Shown: positions 16,152-24,589 of the stretch, one piece after another | Layout: each line of letters opens with the position of its first letter | Position numbering within the stretch: position 1 is the first letter of the stretch | Assembly (NCBI RefSeq): GCF_015160875.1 | Contig: NZ_CP063374.1 | Coordinates: 4,777,501-4,841,500 of the forward strand | Length of the DNA stretch: 64,000 nucleotides | Direction: 5' to 3' | DNA from: Streptomyces chromofuscus | GTDB taxonomy: Bacteria > Actinomycetota > Actinomycetes > Streptomycetales > Streptomycetaceae | Translations under genes and position numbers: made by a program | The notes under the pieces: generated by a model | What the model saw: only the letters and a program-made list of their open reading frames with translations | The model's database searches: none | Told to the model about the DNA's origin: nothing

Positions 16152-16775
16152 ATGACCGCTCTCGCAGAAGAGGTGGCTCCGGTGGTGGCAGACCAGCCGG
16201 TGTCCGATCTGGACGAGGTCCTGTGGCAGGCGTGGAAGGCCATGGATCTCCCCGAGGGCTACCGCGCCGAGATCATCGAGGGGGCCATCGAGGTGTCGCC
16301 TACCGGTCGCCGTCGTCATACCGTGCTGATTGGCCGACTCCGTAGGGCGCTGGACGCGCATCTCGCGAGCAGCGGTTACGCAGCGCACCATGACGGCAAC
16401 GTCATCCACCGCCACAAGTCCTGGATCCCCCACCTCTTCGTAGCCCCCCTCGACCTCGACGAGATCCCCGATGAGGAAGGCCTCGGCGTGGACGCCGCCG
16501 GCGTCGAGATGGTCGTCGAGGTCACTTCACCCGGACACCGCAACCTCCAGCGCGACAGGGTCCGCAAGCGCCGTGAATACGCCCGGGCGGGCATCCCCCT
16601 GTACGTGATCGTCGACGACTTCGATGACGACGGAGCCGTTGTCGTTCTGACCTCCCCCGACCCGAAGAAGGCCAAGTACACCGACGAGCACCGCGTTCCC
16701 TACGGCACGGACGCGGTGATCCCCGAAGGTCCGGCCAAGGGCTTCGCGATCGGCAAGGCGATCACCGCGTCCTGA
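16152..16775 (+). CDS. Uma2 family (DUF820) restriction-endonuclease-fold protein
   Basis: 207-residue cytoplasmic protein of the Uma2 family, which has a PD-(D/E)XK nuclease-like fold. Matching segments are GYRAEIIEGAIEVSPTG, DAAGVEMVVEVTSPGHRN (the D/EVxS core), RVRKRREYARAGIPLYVIVD and the terminal VPYGTDAVIPEGPAKGFAI. Biological role is unknown; these genes are abundant and often singletons in Streptomyces. ATG at 16152 has an AGGAGGAGG site upstream. GC content looks slightly lower than neighbouring genes. It converges on the methyltransferase gene with only six bases between stops. Confidence 0.88.
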   Translation: MTALAEEVAPVVADQPVSDLDEVLWQAWKAMDLPEGYRAEIIEGAIEVSPTGRRRHTVLIGRLRRALDAHLASSGYAAHHDGNVIHRHKSWIPHLFVAPLDLDEIPDEEGLGVDAAGVEMVVEVTSPGHRNLQRDRVRKRREYARAGIPLYVIVDDFDDDGAVVVLTSPDPKKAKYTDEHRVPYGTDAVIPEGPAKGFAIGKAITAS

Positions 16776-16781
16776 CCTCCG

Positions 16782-17945
16782 TCAGCCCGACGGGTGGCCG
16801 ATCAGCATCGTCGGCGCGCCCGCCACCCGCGTCAGGAACACCGTCGCGGAGTGCGGCCCCTGCGGCTTCACCTTCCTGCGCAGCTCCTCCGGCTCCACCG
16901 CCGACCCCCGCTTCTTCACGGTCAGGATTCCCACCTCCCGCTCCCGCAACAGGGCCTTCAGCCTCTTGACGTTGAAGGGGAGCCGATCCGTGATCTCGTA
17001 GGCGGTGGCGTACGGCGTCGGGCGCAGTTCGTCGGCCGTGACGTACGCGATCGTCTCGTCGATCAGCCCGCCGCCCACCTCTGCGGCCACCTCGGCGACC
17101 AGGTGGGCGCGGATGACGGCCCCGTCCGGCTCGTACAGGAAGCGGCCGACGGGACGCACGGCGGGATTCGGCAGGCCGCGGGAGCGGAGGGTGCGCGGGC
17201 CGGGCAGGAGGGTGGCGCGCACCAGGCCGGGCTCGGTGCCGAACCACAGCACCGCCTCCTTCACGTCCCCGCCGTCCGAGATCCACTCCGCCTCGGCGGC
17301 GCCCGGCACGGCCTCGTGCGGGATGCCGGGGGCGACCTTGAGGGCGGCGTGCGGGGCGGTCTCGGCCACCCGTACGGCCCAGGAGAGCGGCGGCGAGTAG
17401 GCCTCCGGGTCGAAGATGCGGCCCCGGCCGCCCCGGCGCGCCGGGTCCACGAAAACCGCGTCGTACGCCGACACGTCCACCTCCGTGACGTCCGCCTCGC
17501 GCACCTCGATCAGCCCGTCCAGCCCCAGGGCCTCGGCGTTCGCCCGCGCGGCGGCCGCCGTCAGCGGGTCGCGGTCCACGGCGAGGACGCGGATCCCTGC
17601 GCGGGCGAGGGCGATCGCGTCCCCGCCGATGCCGCAGCACAGGTCCGCCACGGACGTCACGCCCAGCTCGCCGAACCGCCGGGCGCGGTACGCGGCCACG
17701 CTCGCCCGCGTCGACTGCTCGACGCCGTTGGGGGTGAAGTACATCCGTTCCGCGTCCGCCGCCCCGAACTTGGCCACCGCCCGTTGCCGCAGCCGCGCCT
17801 GGCCGAGCGCCGCCGACACCAGCTCGGCCGGGTGGTCGCGGCGCAGCCGGGTGGCGACGGCGAGTTCCTGCGCGGGGTCCGTGCCGCGCACCTCGTCGAG
17901 GAGGGCCCGGCCTTCGGGGGTGAGGAGAGGGGCGAGGTCGTTCAC
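16782..17945 (-). CDS. Class I SAM-dependent methyltransferase with THUMP-like C-terminal domain
   Basis: 387-residue protein. The Rossmann methyltransferase core is clear: VADLCCGIGGDAIALA binds SAM, followed by VLAVDRDPLTAAAARANAEA and DAVFVDPARRGGRG. The C-terminal part (about 300-387, PFNVKRLKALLREREVGILTV, TVFLTRV) resembles the THUMP-like domain of a conserved actinobacterial RNA-methyltransferase-like family. Substrate unknown, probably RNA. GTG at 17945 was chosen because upstream sequence lacks homology. It is divergent from the polysaccharide deacetylase gene, with 90 bases between. Confidence 0.85.
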   Translation of the reverse strand: MNDLAPLLTPEGRALLDEVRGTDPAQELAVATRLRRDHPAELVSAALGQARLRQRAVAKFGAADAERMYFTPNGVEQSTRASVAAYRARRFGELGVTSVADLCCGIGGDAIALARAGIRVLAVDRDPLTAAAARANAEALGLDGLIEVREADVTEVDVSAYDAVFVDPARRGGRGRIFDPEAYSPPLSWAVRVAETAPHAALKVAPGIPHEAVPGAAEAEWISDGGDVKEAVLWFGTEPGLVRATLLPGPRTLRSRGLPNPAVRPVGRFLYEPDGAVIRAHLVAEVAAEVGGGLIDETIAYVTADELRPTPYATAYEITDRLPFNVKRLKALLREREVGILTVKKRGSAVEPEELRRKVKPQGPHSATVFLTRVAGAPTMLIGHPSG

Positions 17946-18035
17946 CGGGTCATTGTCGGCCAGTCGGTGGACGGTGTGCTTCCGGCGGCGGTGTCGGCGG
18001 GGGTTCGGGGACGGGGCCTGGGAGGATCCGGCCCC

Positions 18036-18956
18036 ATGCGAGCAGTAGTACAAAATGACAAAAATAGGTCTTGGTGGCGCCGGAGGGGTACGACCGTCAG
18101 GGCCTCGGTTGCCGTCCTGACCGCCGCCGCCCTCGCCTCGGGCTGCGCGCGGGCCGACGACGAAGCGCCCCCGCCCCTCAAGGCGCCCCCGGCCCGCGCG
18201 CTGGACGGCTACGCCGCCAAACTCCGCGCCGACCATGCCGCCCTGGTCGCCGCCGCGAAACGCTGGGGGCTGCAGAGGACCCCGCTCAGGCCGCCGCCCC
18301 CGCCCGCGAAGAAGCCGGCGATCACCACCCGGGCCGGCTTCGAGGTGGACCGACACGAGGAGCAGGGCCTCCCGCCGGTCTTCACCACCGTCCCCACCCG
18401 CCAGAAGGTCGTCTTCCTGACGATCGACGACGGCGCGGAGAAGGACCCGGCGTTCCTGCGGATGATGACCGACCTGCGCATCCCGTACACCGCGTTCCTC
18501 AGCGACTACCTGGTGAGCGAGAACTACGGCTACTTCCGCCGGATGCAGGCCGGGGGAGTGGGTCTGAACAACCACACGCTCAACCACCCGTACCTGCCCG
18601 ACCTGTCCTACACCGAGCAGAAGCACGAGATCTGCGGCATGCAGGACGTCGTCGAAAGGCGCTACGGCAAACGCCCGCTGCTGTTCCGCCCGCCCTACGG
18701 CAACTACAACTCCGACACGCTGCGCGCCGCCCGGGACTGCGGCATCGAGTACGTGCCGCTGTGGAACGAGGAGGTCTTCGTCGACCGCTGGGACTACCGG
18801 GAGTGGGACCGCGACATCCACCCCGGCGACATCGTCCTCAGCCACTTCCGGGGCGAGGACGACTGGGACGGCCGGATGCCCGACATGATCCGCGTCTTCC
18901 TCGACAAGGTCACGGCCAAGGGGTACGCGGTGGCCCGCCTGGAGGACTACCTGTGA
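18036..18956 (+). CDS. Polysaccharide deacetylase lipoprotein, first of a tandem pair
   Basis: 306-residue predicted lipoprotein: charged N-terminus with RRR, hydrophobic core, lipobox ALASGC at about residues 36-41. The NodB domain carries FLTIDDGAEKD (catalytic base and metal Asp), the metal-binding NHTLNHP, RPPYGNYN and a C-terminal GDIVLSHF. It should remove acetyl groups from a cell-wall or extracellular glycan on the outer face of the membrane. ATG at 18036 has GGAGG at 18021. Its stop overlaps the start of a paralogue by four bases. The canonical motif 1 TFDDG reads TIDDG. Confidence 0.88.
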   Translation: MRAVVQNDKNRSWWRRRGTTVRASVAVLTAAALASGCARADDEAPPPLKAPPARALDGYAAKLRADHAALVAAAKRWGLQRTPLRPPPPPAKKPAITTRAGFEVDRHEEQGLPPVFTTVPTRQKVVFLTIDDGAEKDPAFLRMMTDLRIPYTAFLSDYLVSENYGYFRRMQAGGVGLNNHTLNHPYLPDLSYTEQKHEICGMQDVVERRYGKRPLLFRPPYGNYNSDTLRAARDCGIEYVPLWNEEVFVDRWDYREWDRDIHPGDIVLSHFRGEDDWDGRMPDMIRVFLDKVTAKGYAVARLEDYL

Positions 18957-19753
18957 CTCGGCGTGTGCGGGTGGCTCGGGCCGCGGTGCTCCTGGCCCTG
19001 CTCTCCGGCTGCGCCCTGCCCGACGTCCCGACCGAGCGGTCCGGCGCCGAGGCGGGGGCGCCACCCGGCTCGGCCGCCTCGCACCTCCCGCCCCACCGCC
19101 GGTGGGGCCTGCCCTCGCCGCTGCCTGCGGCCCCCTCGCCCAGGCGCCACGTGTCACGCCCGGCGGACGGGCTCCCACCGGTCCTGGACCACGTCCCGAC
19201 GCCCCACGATGTGGTCTTCCTCACCTACGACGACGGCGCCGAGAAGGACCCGCGGTTCGTCGACATGGTCCGGGAGCTGCGGCTCCCGGTCAGCATGTTC
19301 CTCACCGACAGCGTCGCCGGGCCCGGGTACGGCCACTTCGCGCGCCTGCGCTCGGTCGGCGCGAGCGTGCAGAACCACACCCTCGACCACGCGGCCCTGC
19401 GCGGGCTGCCGTACACCGGCCAGCGCGCCGAGATCTGCGGGCAGCAGGACAAGCTCCGCGCCCGGTTCGGCGTCCGCCCGCACCTGTTCCGCCCGCCCTA
19501 CGGCACGTACGACACGACGACCCGCCGGGCGGCCGGGGACTGCGGCATCGCGGCGATCGTGCTCTGGCGGGCCACGATGCACGCCGACGACCTCACCTTC
19601 ACGAAAGGCCCCGCCCGCCTCCGCCCGGGCGACATCGTCTCGGTCCCCTCCACGGAGACCCCGAGCCCGATGCTCCGCGAACGCACCACCCGGCTGCTGA
19701 GGCGCGTACAGGAGGCGGGCCTGACGGTGGGGCGCCTGGAGGACTATCTCTGA
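18953..19753 (+). CDS. Polysaccharide deacetylase lipoprotein, second of a tandem pair
   Basis: 266-residue paralogue of the preceding gene, with signal and lipobox LLSGC at about residues 15-19. NodB motifs: FLTYDDGAEKD, the metal site NHTLDHA, RPPYGTYD and RPGDIVSVP. The last motif lacks the usual catalytic His (LSHF in the first copy reads VSVPS here), so activity could be reduced. Both copies end in the identical string RLEDYL and share the cysteines around EICG and DCGI, indicating duplication. GTG start within the previous stop codon implies translational coupling. Confidence 0.85.
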   Translation: MTRRVRVARAAVLLALLSGCALPDVPTERSGAEAGAPPGSAASHLPPHRRWGLPSPLPAAPSPRRHVSRPADGLPPVLDHVPTPHDVVFLTYDDGAEKDPRFVDMVRELRLPVSMFLTDSVAGPGYGHFARLRSVGASVQNHTLDHAALRGLPYTGQRAEICGQQDKLRARFGVRPHLFRPPYGTYDTTTRRAAGDCGIAAIVLWRATMHADDLTFTKGPARLRPGDIVSVPSTETPSPMLRERTTRLLRRVQEAGLTVGRLEDYL

Positions 19754-19840
19754 GGGGCGGCGCACATCCGGCCCGTCCGGCACGTGCCCTGCCCGGACGG
19801 CGTCAGAAGACGGCTCCGGACGCCGACGCGCCGCGGGCAA

Positions 19841-19867
19841 TTGGCACTCCGCTTGACCGAGTGCTAA
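19841..19867. promoter_or_regulatory. CIRCE operator 1 (HrcA site)
   Basis: TTGGCACTC and GAGTGCTAA, separated by exactly nine bases, match the CIRCE consensus with one substitution. HrcA bound here represses groES-groEL1 and releases on heat or misfolding stress. hrcA itself is not in the window. Confidence 0.93.
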
Positions 19868-19880
19868 TCGCGGTCATAGT
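19853..19880 (+). promoter_or_regulatory. Vegetative promoter of groES-groEL1
   Basis: TTGACC at 19853-19858 and CATAGT at 19875-19880 are separated by 16 bases, fitting an HrdB-type promoter. The -35 lies inside CIRCE 1 and CIRCE 2 begins eight bases after the -10, so HrcA would cover both promoter and start site. Confidence 0.75.
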
Positions 19881-19887
19881 CTCGGCT

Positions 19888-19914
19888 CTGGCACTCCCCA
19901 CTGGAGAGTGCCAA
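19888..19914. promoter_or_regulatory. CIRCE operator 2 (HrcA site)
   Basis: CTGGCACTC and GAGTGCCAA, nine bases apart, form a second CIRCE element 100 bases before groES. The centre-to-centre distance from CIRCE 1 is 47 bases. Confidence 0.9.
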
Positions 19915-20013
19915 ACACGCGACGGGCAGGTCCGGCACCCGCGACGACGGATCCACCTGGTCGCCACCTCAGACAGTTAACCCCGTGAGATCTCCGAAGG
20001 GGGAGGTCGGATC

Positions 20014-20322
20014 GTGACGACCGCCAGCTCCAAGGTTGCCATCAAGCCGCTCGAGGACCGCATCGTGGTCCAGCCGCTGGACGCCGAGCAGACCACGGCC
20101 TCTGGCCTGGTCATTCCGGACACCGCCAAGGAGAAGCCCCAGGAGGGCGTCGTCCTGGCCGTGGGCCCGGGCCGCTTCGAGGACGGCAACCGCCTTCCGC
20201 TCGACGTCAAGGTCGGCGACGTCGTTCTGTACAGCAAGTACGGCGGCACCGAGGTGAAGTACAACAACGAGGAGTACCTCGTCCTCTCGGCTCGCGACGT
20301 GCTCGCGATCATCGAGAAGTAG
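20014..20322 (+). CDS. groES: Co-chaperonin GroES
   Basis: 102-residue cap of the chaperonin. IKPLEDRIVVQPLDAEQTTA, the mobile loop ASGLVIPDTAKEKPQ and GDVVLYSKYGGTEVK are standard. GTG start with GGGAGG upstream; the product length fits other Streptomyces GroES. Expression should be controlled by the two CIRCE elements and the promoter 130-170 bases upstream. groEL1 follows after 119 bases in the same operon. Confidence 0.98.
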   Translation: MTTASSKVAIKPLEDRIVVQPLDAEQTTASGLVIPDTAKEKPQEGVVLAVGPGRFEDGNRLPLDVKVGDVVLYSKYGGTEVKYNNEEYLVLSARDVLAIIEK

Positions 20323-20441
20323 TTCACCCCCAGCACACCGCTTTTTCGAGCTGCGCCCCTGGCCCCCGCGACCGATAACGAAGCCGGGCGCCCGGGGCGC
20401 AGTCTCTTTACCGCAGACTTTCCGAGAGGGCTCCCGCTGCC

Positions 20442-22073
20442 ATGGCGAAGATCCTGAAGTTCGACGAGGACGCCCGTCGCGCCCTCGAGCGCGGCGTCAA
20501 CAAGCTCGCCGACACGGTCAAGGTGACGATCGGCCCCAAGGGCCGCAACGTCGTCATCGACAAGAAGTTCGGCGCCCCCACCATCACCAACGACGGCGTC
20601 ACCATCGCCCGCGAGGTCGAGGTCGAGGACCCGTACGAGAACCTCGGCGCCCAGCTGGTCAAGGAGGTGGCGACCAAGACCAACGACATCGCGGGTGACG
20701 GTACGACCACCGCGACCGTGCTGGCCCAGGCGCTGGTCCGCGAGGGCCTGAAGAACGTCGCCGCCGGCGCTTCCCCGGCCGCCCTGAAGAAGGGCATCGA
20801 CGCCGCCGTCGCCGCGGTCTCCGAGGACCTGCTCGCCTCGGCCCGGCCGATCGACGAGAAGTCCGACATCGCCGCCGTCGCCGCGCTGTCCGCCCAGGAC
20901 CAGCAGGTCGGCGAGCTCATCGCCGAGGCGATGGACAAGGTCGGCAAGGACGGTGTCATCACCGTCGAGGAGTCCAACACCTTCGGTCTGGAGCTGGACT
21001 TCACCGAGGGCATGGCCTTCGACAAGGGCTACCTGTCGCCGTACTTCGTGACGGACCAGGAGCGCATGGAGGCCGTCCTCGACGAGCCGTACATCCTCAT
21101 CCACCAGGGCAAGATCTCCGCCATCGCGGACCTCCTGCCGCTGCTGGAGAAGATCATCCAGGCCAACTCCTCCAAGCCGCTGCTGATCATCGCCGAGGAC
21201 GTCGAGGGCGAGGCCCTCTCCACCCTCGTCGTGAACAAGATCCGCGGCACCTTCAACGCCACCGCGGTGAAGGCCCCCGGCTTCGGCGACCGCCGCAAGG
21301 CGATGCTCCAGGACATGGCGGTCCTCACCGGCGCCACGGTCATCTCCGAGGAGGTCGGCCTCAAGCTCGACCAGGTCGGTCTGGACGTGCTCGGCTCCGC
21401 CCGCCGCGTCACCGTCGCCAAGGACGACACCACCATCGTCGACGGTGCCGGCAAGTCCGCGGACGTGCAGGGCCGCGTGGCGCAGATCAAGGCCGAGATC
21501 GAGAACACCGACTCCGACTGGGACCGCGAGAAGCTCCAGGAGCGCCTCGCGAAGCTGGCCGGCGGCGTGTGCGTGATCAAGGTCGGCGCCGCCACCGAGG
21601 TGGAGCTGAAGGAGAAGAAGCACCGTCTGGAGGACGCCATCTCCGCGACCCGCGCCGCGGTCGAGGAGGGCATCGTCTCCGGTGGGGGCTCCGCGCTCGT
21701 CCACGCCGTCAAGGTCCTCGAGGGCAACCTCGACAAGACCGGCGACGAGGCCACCGGTGTCTCCGTGGTCCGCAAGGCCGCCGTCGAGCCGCTGCGCTGG
21801 ATCGCCGAGAACGCCGGCCTCGAGGGCTACGTCATCGTCTCCAAGGTCGCCGAGCTGGAGAAGGGCAGCGGCTACAACGCCGCCACCGGTGAGTACGGCG
21901 ACCTGATCAAGTCCGGCGTCATCGACCCGGTCAAGGTCACCCGCTCCGCCCTGGAGAACGCCGCCTCCATCGCCTCCCTGCTGCTGACGACCGAGACCCT
22001 GGTCGTCGAGAAGAAGGAAGAGGAGCCGGAGGCCGCCGCCGGTCACGGCCACGGTCACGGCCACGCGCATTGA
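20442..22073 (+). CDS. groEL1: Chaperonin GroEL1 with His-rich tail
   Basis: 543-residue 60-kDa chaperonin: VKVTIGPKGRNVVIDKKFG, the ATP motif NDIAGDGTTTATVLAQ, and apical and equatorial segments are all present without a break. The C-terminus lacks the GGM repeat of typical GroEL and ends in GHGHGHGHAH after EEEPEAAAG, the mark of the actinobacterial GroEL1 class paired with groES; a second groEL2 gene is normally elsewhere. The His tail may bind metal and points to specialised clients. ATG preceded by CGAGAGGG. A strong terminator follows 14 bases after the stop. Confidence 0.98.
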   Translation: MAKILKFDEDARRALERGVNKLADTVKVTIGPKGRNVVIDKKFGAPTITNDGVTIAREVEVEDPYENLGAQLVKEVATKTNDIAGDGTTTATVLAQALVREGLKNVAAGASPAALKKGIDAAVAAVSEDLLASARPIDEKSDIAAVAALSAQDQQVGELIAEAMDKVGKDGVITVEESNTFGLELDFTEGMAFDKGYLSPYFVTDQERMEAVLDEPYILIHQGKISAIADLLPLLEKIIQANSSKPLLIIAEDVEGEALSTLVVNKIRGTFNATAVKAPGFGDRRKAMLQDMAVLTGATVISEEVGLKLDQVGLDVLGSARRVTVAKDDTTIVDGAGKSADVQGRVAQIKAEIENTDSDWDREKLQERLAKLAGGVCVIKVGAATEVELKEKKHRLEDAISATRAAVEEGIVSGGGSALVHAVKVLEGNLDKTGDEATGVSVVRKAAVEPLRWIAENAGLEGYVIVSKVAELEKGSGYNAATGEYGDLIKSGVIDPVKVTRSALENAASIASLLLTTETLVVEKKEEEPEAAAGHGHGHGHAH

Positions 22074-22087
22074 CGCCCAGCGGCCAT

Positions 22088-22131
22088 GGCGAGGCCCGGC
22101 ACCCCGAGGGGTGCCGGGCCTCGCCCGTTTT
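22088..22131 (+). terminator. Intrinsic terminator of groES-groEL1
   Basis: A perfect 18-base-pair stem pairs 22088-22105 with 22108-22125, with almost no loop beyond GA, followed by CGTTTT. It lies between the groEL1 stop and the convergent gene, so it may serve both strands. Confidence 0.9.
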
Positions 22132-22155
22132 CCGCGCCGACCCGAACGAGCGGCT

Positions 22156-22863
22156 CTAGCGCTCCAGCTCCTCGAAGACGCCCAGCTGTTCCATCAGCCC
22201 CATCCGGTCGTACTCCCACCATCCCTCGACGAGCTTCCCGTCCCCGCCGCAGCGGAAGACGGTCGTCCCCGACATGGTGACCTCCTTGCCCGTGGGCGCG
22301 ATTCCCAGGAACTCGCCCTTGTGCGTGCCCCGCCAGAACCACCGCGCGCACACCCGGTCGCCCGCGGCGATCAGGTCCTCGATGCTGAACTCGAAGTCGA
22401 AGCCGTCCCGCCAGACCCGCATGTCGCGCCGGATGTGATCCATCCCGATCGCGTCGTCGACGTTCGCCGGGTTGTGGTCGTGGTAGTGCTCCTGCATCAC
22501 CTCGTCGAGCGGCGGCAGCTCCCCGGGAGTCCCGATCAGCTCGAAGAACCGCCGCACCGTGGCGCTGAACATCTGCTGGTCCCGGACCACGTCCAGGTCC
22601 GTGAACGTCGGTGTCTCGTCGCAGAGCGCGACCATCTCCTGGAAGATCCGATCGGTCTCCGGAAGCGTGGAGTTGCGCATCGCCTCCTCGTACGACGGGA
22701 ACTCCACGATCTCGATGAAGTGCGACGCGTCGGCGCGGTCCTTCGCGATCACACTGTGCGTCGCCGTCCGCTTCCCCTTGGTCTGCTGGACCCATGCGTC
22801 CATCAGCCGATCCAGCTCCTGGAACCGGCTGGTCTTGCAGTCGATGACCTGCACGAATGTCAT
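22156..22863 (-). CDS. SnoaL-like protein with an N-terminal dimeric alpha/beta domain
   Basis: 235 residues in two parts. Residues 1-80 (MTFVQVIDCKTSRFQELDRL, HSVIAKDRADASHFIEIVEFPSYEEA) resemble a ferredoxin-like dimeric alpha-beta barrel domain. Residues 100-235 (MQEHYHDHNPANVDDAIGMD, VCARWFWRGTHKGEFLGIAPTGK) match the SnoaL/ester-cyclase fold, with HYHDHNP as its signature. Such proteins isomerise or cyclise small ketides, but this one sits alone, so its substrate is unknown. ATG with no strong RBS. It converges on groEL1 across the terminator. Confidence 0.82.
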   Translation of the reverse strand: MTFVQVIDCKTSRFQELDRLMDAWVQQTKGKRTATHSVIAKDRADASHFIEIVEFPSYEEAMRNSTLPETDRIFQEMVALCDETPTFTDLDVVRDQQMFSATVRRFFELIGTPGELPPLDEVMQEHYHDHNPANVDDAIGMDHIRRDMRVWRDGFDFEFSIEDLIAAGDRVCARWFWRGTHKGEFLGIAPTGKEVTMSGTTVFRCGGDGKLVEGWWEYDRMGLMEQLGVFEELER

Positions 22864-23423
22864 TGCCGCCGCCTCCCGTCCCCGTCCCGGTCAACGCGTC
22901 CATTGTCCCACCGGGGCCGCCCGGCGCCTGGGGTCGCCGGGGCCCCATGACGCCGTGCGCCGGTGGGACGCGCGCGGTCGAAGGCGGCCGGCGACGGCCG
23001 GGACCCGGGACGGCAACGCGCCCGCTGCCACGCGGTCATCGGGCGACGGCTCGGTCGTGGGGGACGGGCACGTCGGGCCGGCCGTCACCGGAAGGGGGGC
23101 GCGCCGCGGGGCGGGCTCGCAACTGGTCGTGCGCAGAGGGCAGTCGGCCCAGCCGGCCGACATCCGCACCGGCCGAGTCCGGTTCGGCGTACGCCTGATG
23201 GCGAGCGAGAGCCCGAGCGGGCAGGACACCCATCGTCCCGCACACCGCCGGCCGATCCGGCGGGGGAGATCCTGCCCGGCGACGTGACGGCCGACCGGGA
23301 CAGGGCGGTACGGAGGCGGACGCCGTCCCGGTGCGGGCCCTGATCACCACCGGGGCACGAGCGCAGGGCGCGCCGCACCGGCCTCGACGCCGGGTGGGCT
23401 TCTGAGCCGGATCGGCTTCTGCG

Positions 23424-23462
23424 GTGTGCCCTTCTACCGGTGTGCCCTTCTACCGGTGTGCC
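23424..23462. repeat. 16-bp tandem repeat, 2.4 copies
   Basis: GTGTGCCCTTCTACCG begins at 23424 and 23440, with a partial third copy from 23456. The copies abut with no spacer. Confidence 0.9.
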
Positions 23463-23610
23463 GGACTTTGCGGCGTGCAGACTTCTGCGGCATGCCGGCT
23501 CGACGCCGTGTCGGCTTCCATGCCGGGCGAACTTCCAGGCCGGGCCCGCCTCGGTGCCGGGCCGACGAGGCCGACGGGCGGTGCCACCGACGGGCTGTGC
23601 CACCGGCGGG

Positions 23611-23685
23611 CCCTGTCACGACGGGCGCTGTCACGACGTGCCCTGTCACGACGGGCCCTGTCACGACGGGCCCTGTCACCGACGA
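23611..23685. repeat. 15-bp tandem repeat, about five copies
   Basis: Units of CCCTGTCACGACGGG start at 23611, 23626, 23641, 23656 and 23671 with one or two substitutions each; degenerate relatives lie on both sides (GTGCCACCGACGGG before, CCTCCCACAACGG after). The period would encode a pentapeptide such as ALSRR, but no gene context supports translation. Confidence 0.88.
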
Positions 23686-23733
23686 CCCCTCCCACAACGG
23701 GCCCCGCCAGGACGCGCCCCACCGCGACGAGCC

Positions 23734-24507
23734 CTACTGAGGCCCGTATGTGCGTCCCGCGCGTGAGGCCACCCCGCCCAGCAAACCCCGCGGCGCCACC
23801 TTCACCACGCCCATGATGGCCTTGTACCGCGGGTCCGGAATGGACAGGGTCTTCCCCCGCGCCAGATCCGACAGCGCCGCCGCCACCAGCTTGTCCGCGT
23901 CGAGCCACATCCAGCCCGGGATGTTGTCCGTGCCCATGCCGGCGCGCTGGTGGAACTCGGTGCGGACGAAGCCGGGGCACAGGGCCATCAGCCGGACCCC
24001 GCTGCCCGCCAGGTCGCGGGCCGCCCCCTGGGTGAACTGGACGACCCAGGCCTTGGACGCGCCGTACGTGCCGCGCGGGAGGAAGGCCGCGACCGAGGCG
24101 ACGTTCACGACGCCCCCGCGTCCCCGCTCCCGCATCGCCTCGGTCGCCGCCGACGTCAGCCGGAGCACCGCCTCGCAGTGCACCTTGAGCATCTTCAGCT
24201 CGTCGGCCATGGACACGTCGAGATAGCGGCCCTTGTTGCCGAAGCCGGCGTTGTTGATCAGGAGGTCGACGGGGTTCTTGCGGTCGGCGAGGCGGGCGGC
24301 GACCGCTTCGATGCCGGAGTCCGTCGCCAGGTCCGCCGTGAGGACCTCCGCCTCGATGCCGTGCCGGTCGTGCAGTTCGGTCGCCTGCTCGCGGAGGCGC
24401 TTGGTGTCGCGGGCCACCAGGACGAGGTCGTGCCCGTCCGCCGCCAGCCGCCGCGCGAACGCGGCGCCGATTCCCGCCGTCGATCCCGTAATCAGAGCCG
24501 TTGTCAT
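23734..24507 (-). CDS. Short-chain dehydrogenase/reductase (SDR)
   Basis: 257-residue classical SDR: cofactor motif TGSTAGIG at residues 7-14, NNAG, catalytic Ser in NVASV and YGASK with the Tyr-Lys pair. R40 in VLVARDTKRL suggests NADPH preference. The sequence resembles the bacterial DltE/YqjQ-like group of general ketone or acyl reductases; no substrate can be named. ATG lies in a weak RBS context. It is separated from the MOSC gene upstream by 82 bases on the same strand and may share a transcript. Confidence 0.9.
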   Translation of the reverse strand: MTTALITGSTAGIGAAFARRLAADGHDLVLVARDTKRLREQATELHDRHGIEAEVLTADLATDSGIEAVAARLADRKNPVDLLINNAGFGNKGRYLDVSMADELKMLKVHCEAVLRLTSAATEAMRERGRGGVVNVASVAAFLPRGTYGASKAWVVQFTQGAARDLAGSGVRLMALCPGFVRTEFHQRAGMGTDNIPGWMWLDADKLVAAALSDLARGKTLSIPDPRYKAIMGVVKVAPRGLLGGVASRAGRTYGPQ

Positions 24508-24589
24508 GGGCCAAGGGTAGTGACCCGGGCGGTACGCCGACGGCGGCCGATCGTGAAGCTTTCGCGGGTGATGCCCGCGTGACCTGCGG

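Larger units (their letters stand above)
22864..23733. other. 870-base gap without a recognisable gene
   Basis: No frame encodes a protein I recognise; open frames are Arg/Pro-rich and unsupported. The right half (23424-23700) consists of short tandem repeats, listed separately. It includes GGCTTCCATGCCGGGCG at 23513-23529, which recurs exactly at 27926-27942 in another gap. The left half is ordinary GC-rich sequence with no clear promoter. Confidence 0.65.

Noticed and set aside
23611..23685. CRISPR-like or coding pentapeptide repeat
   Set aside because: Units are 15 bases and contiguous without spacers. No start codon with RBS or conserved protein context supports translation.
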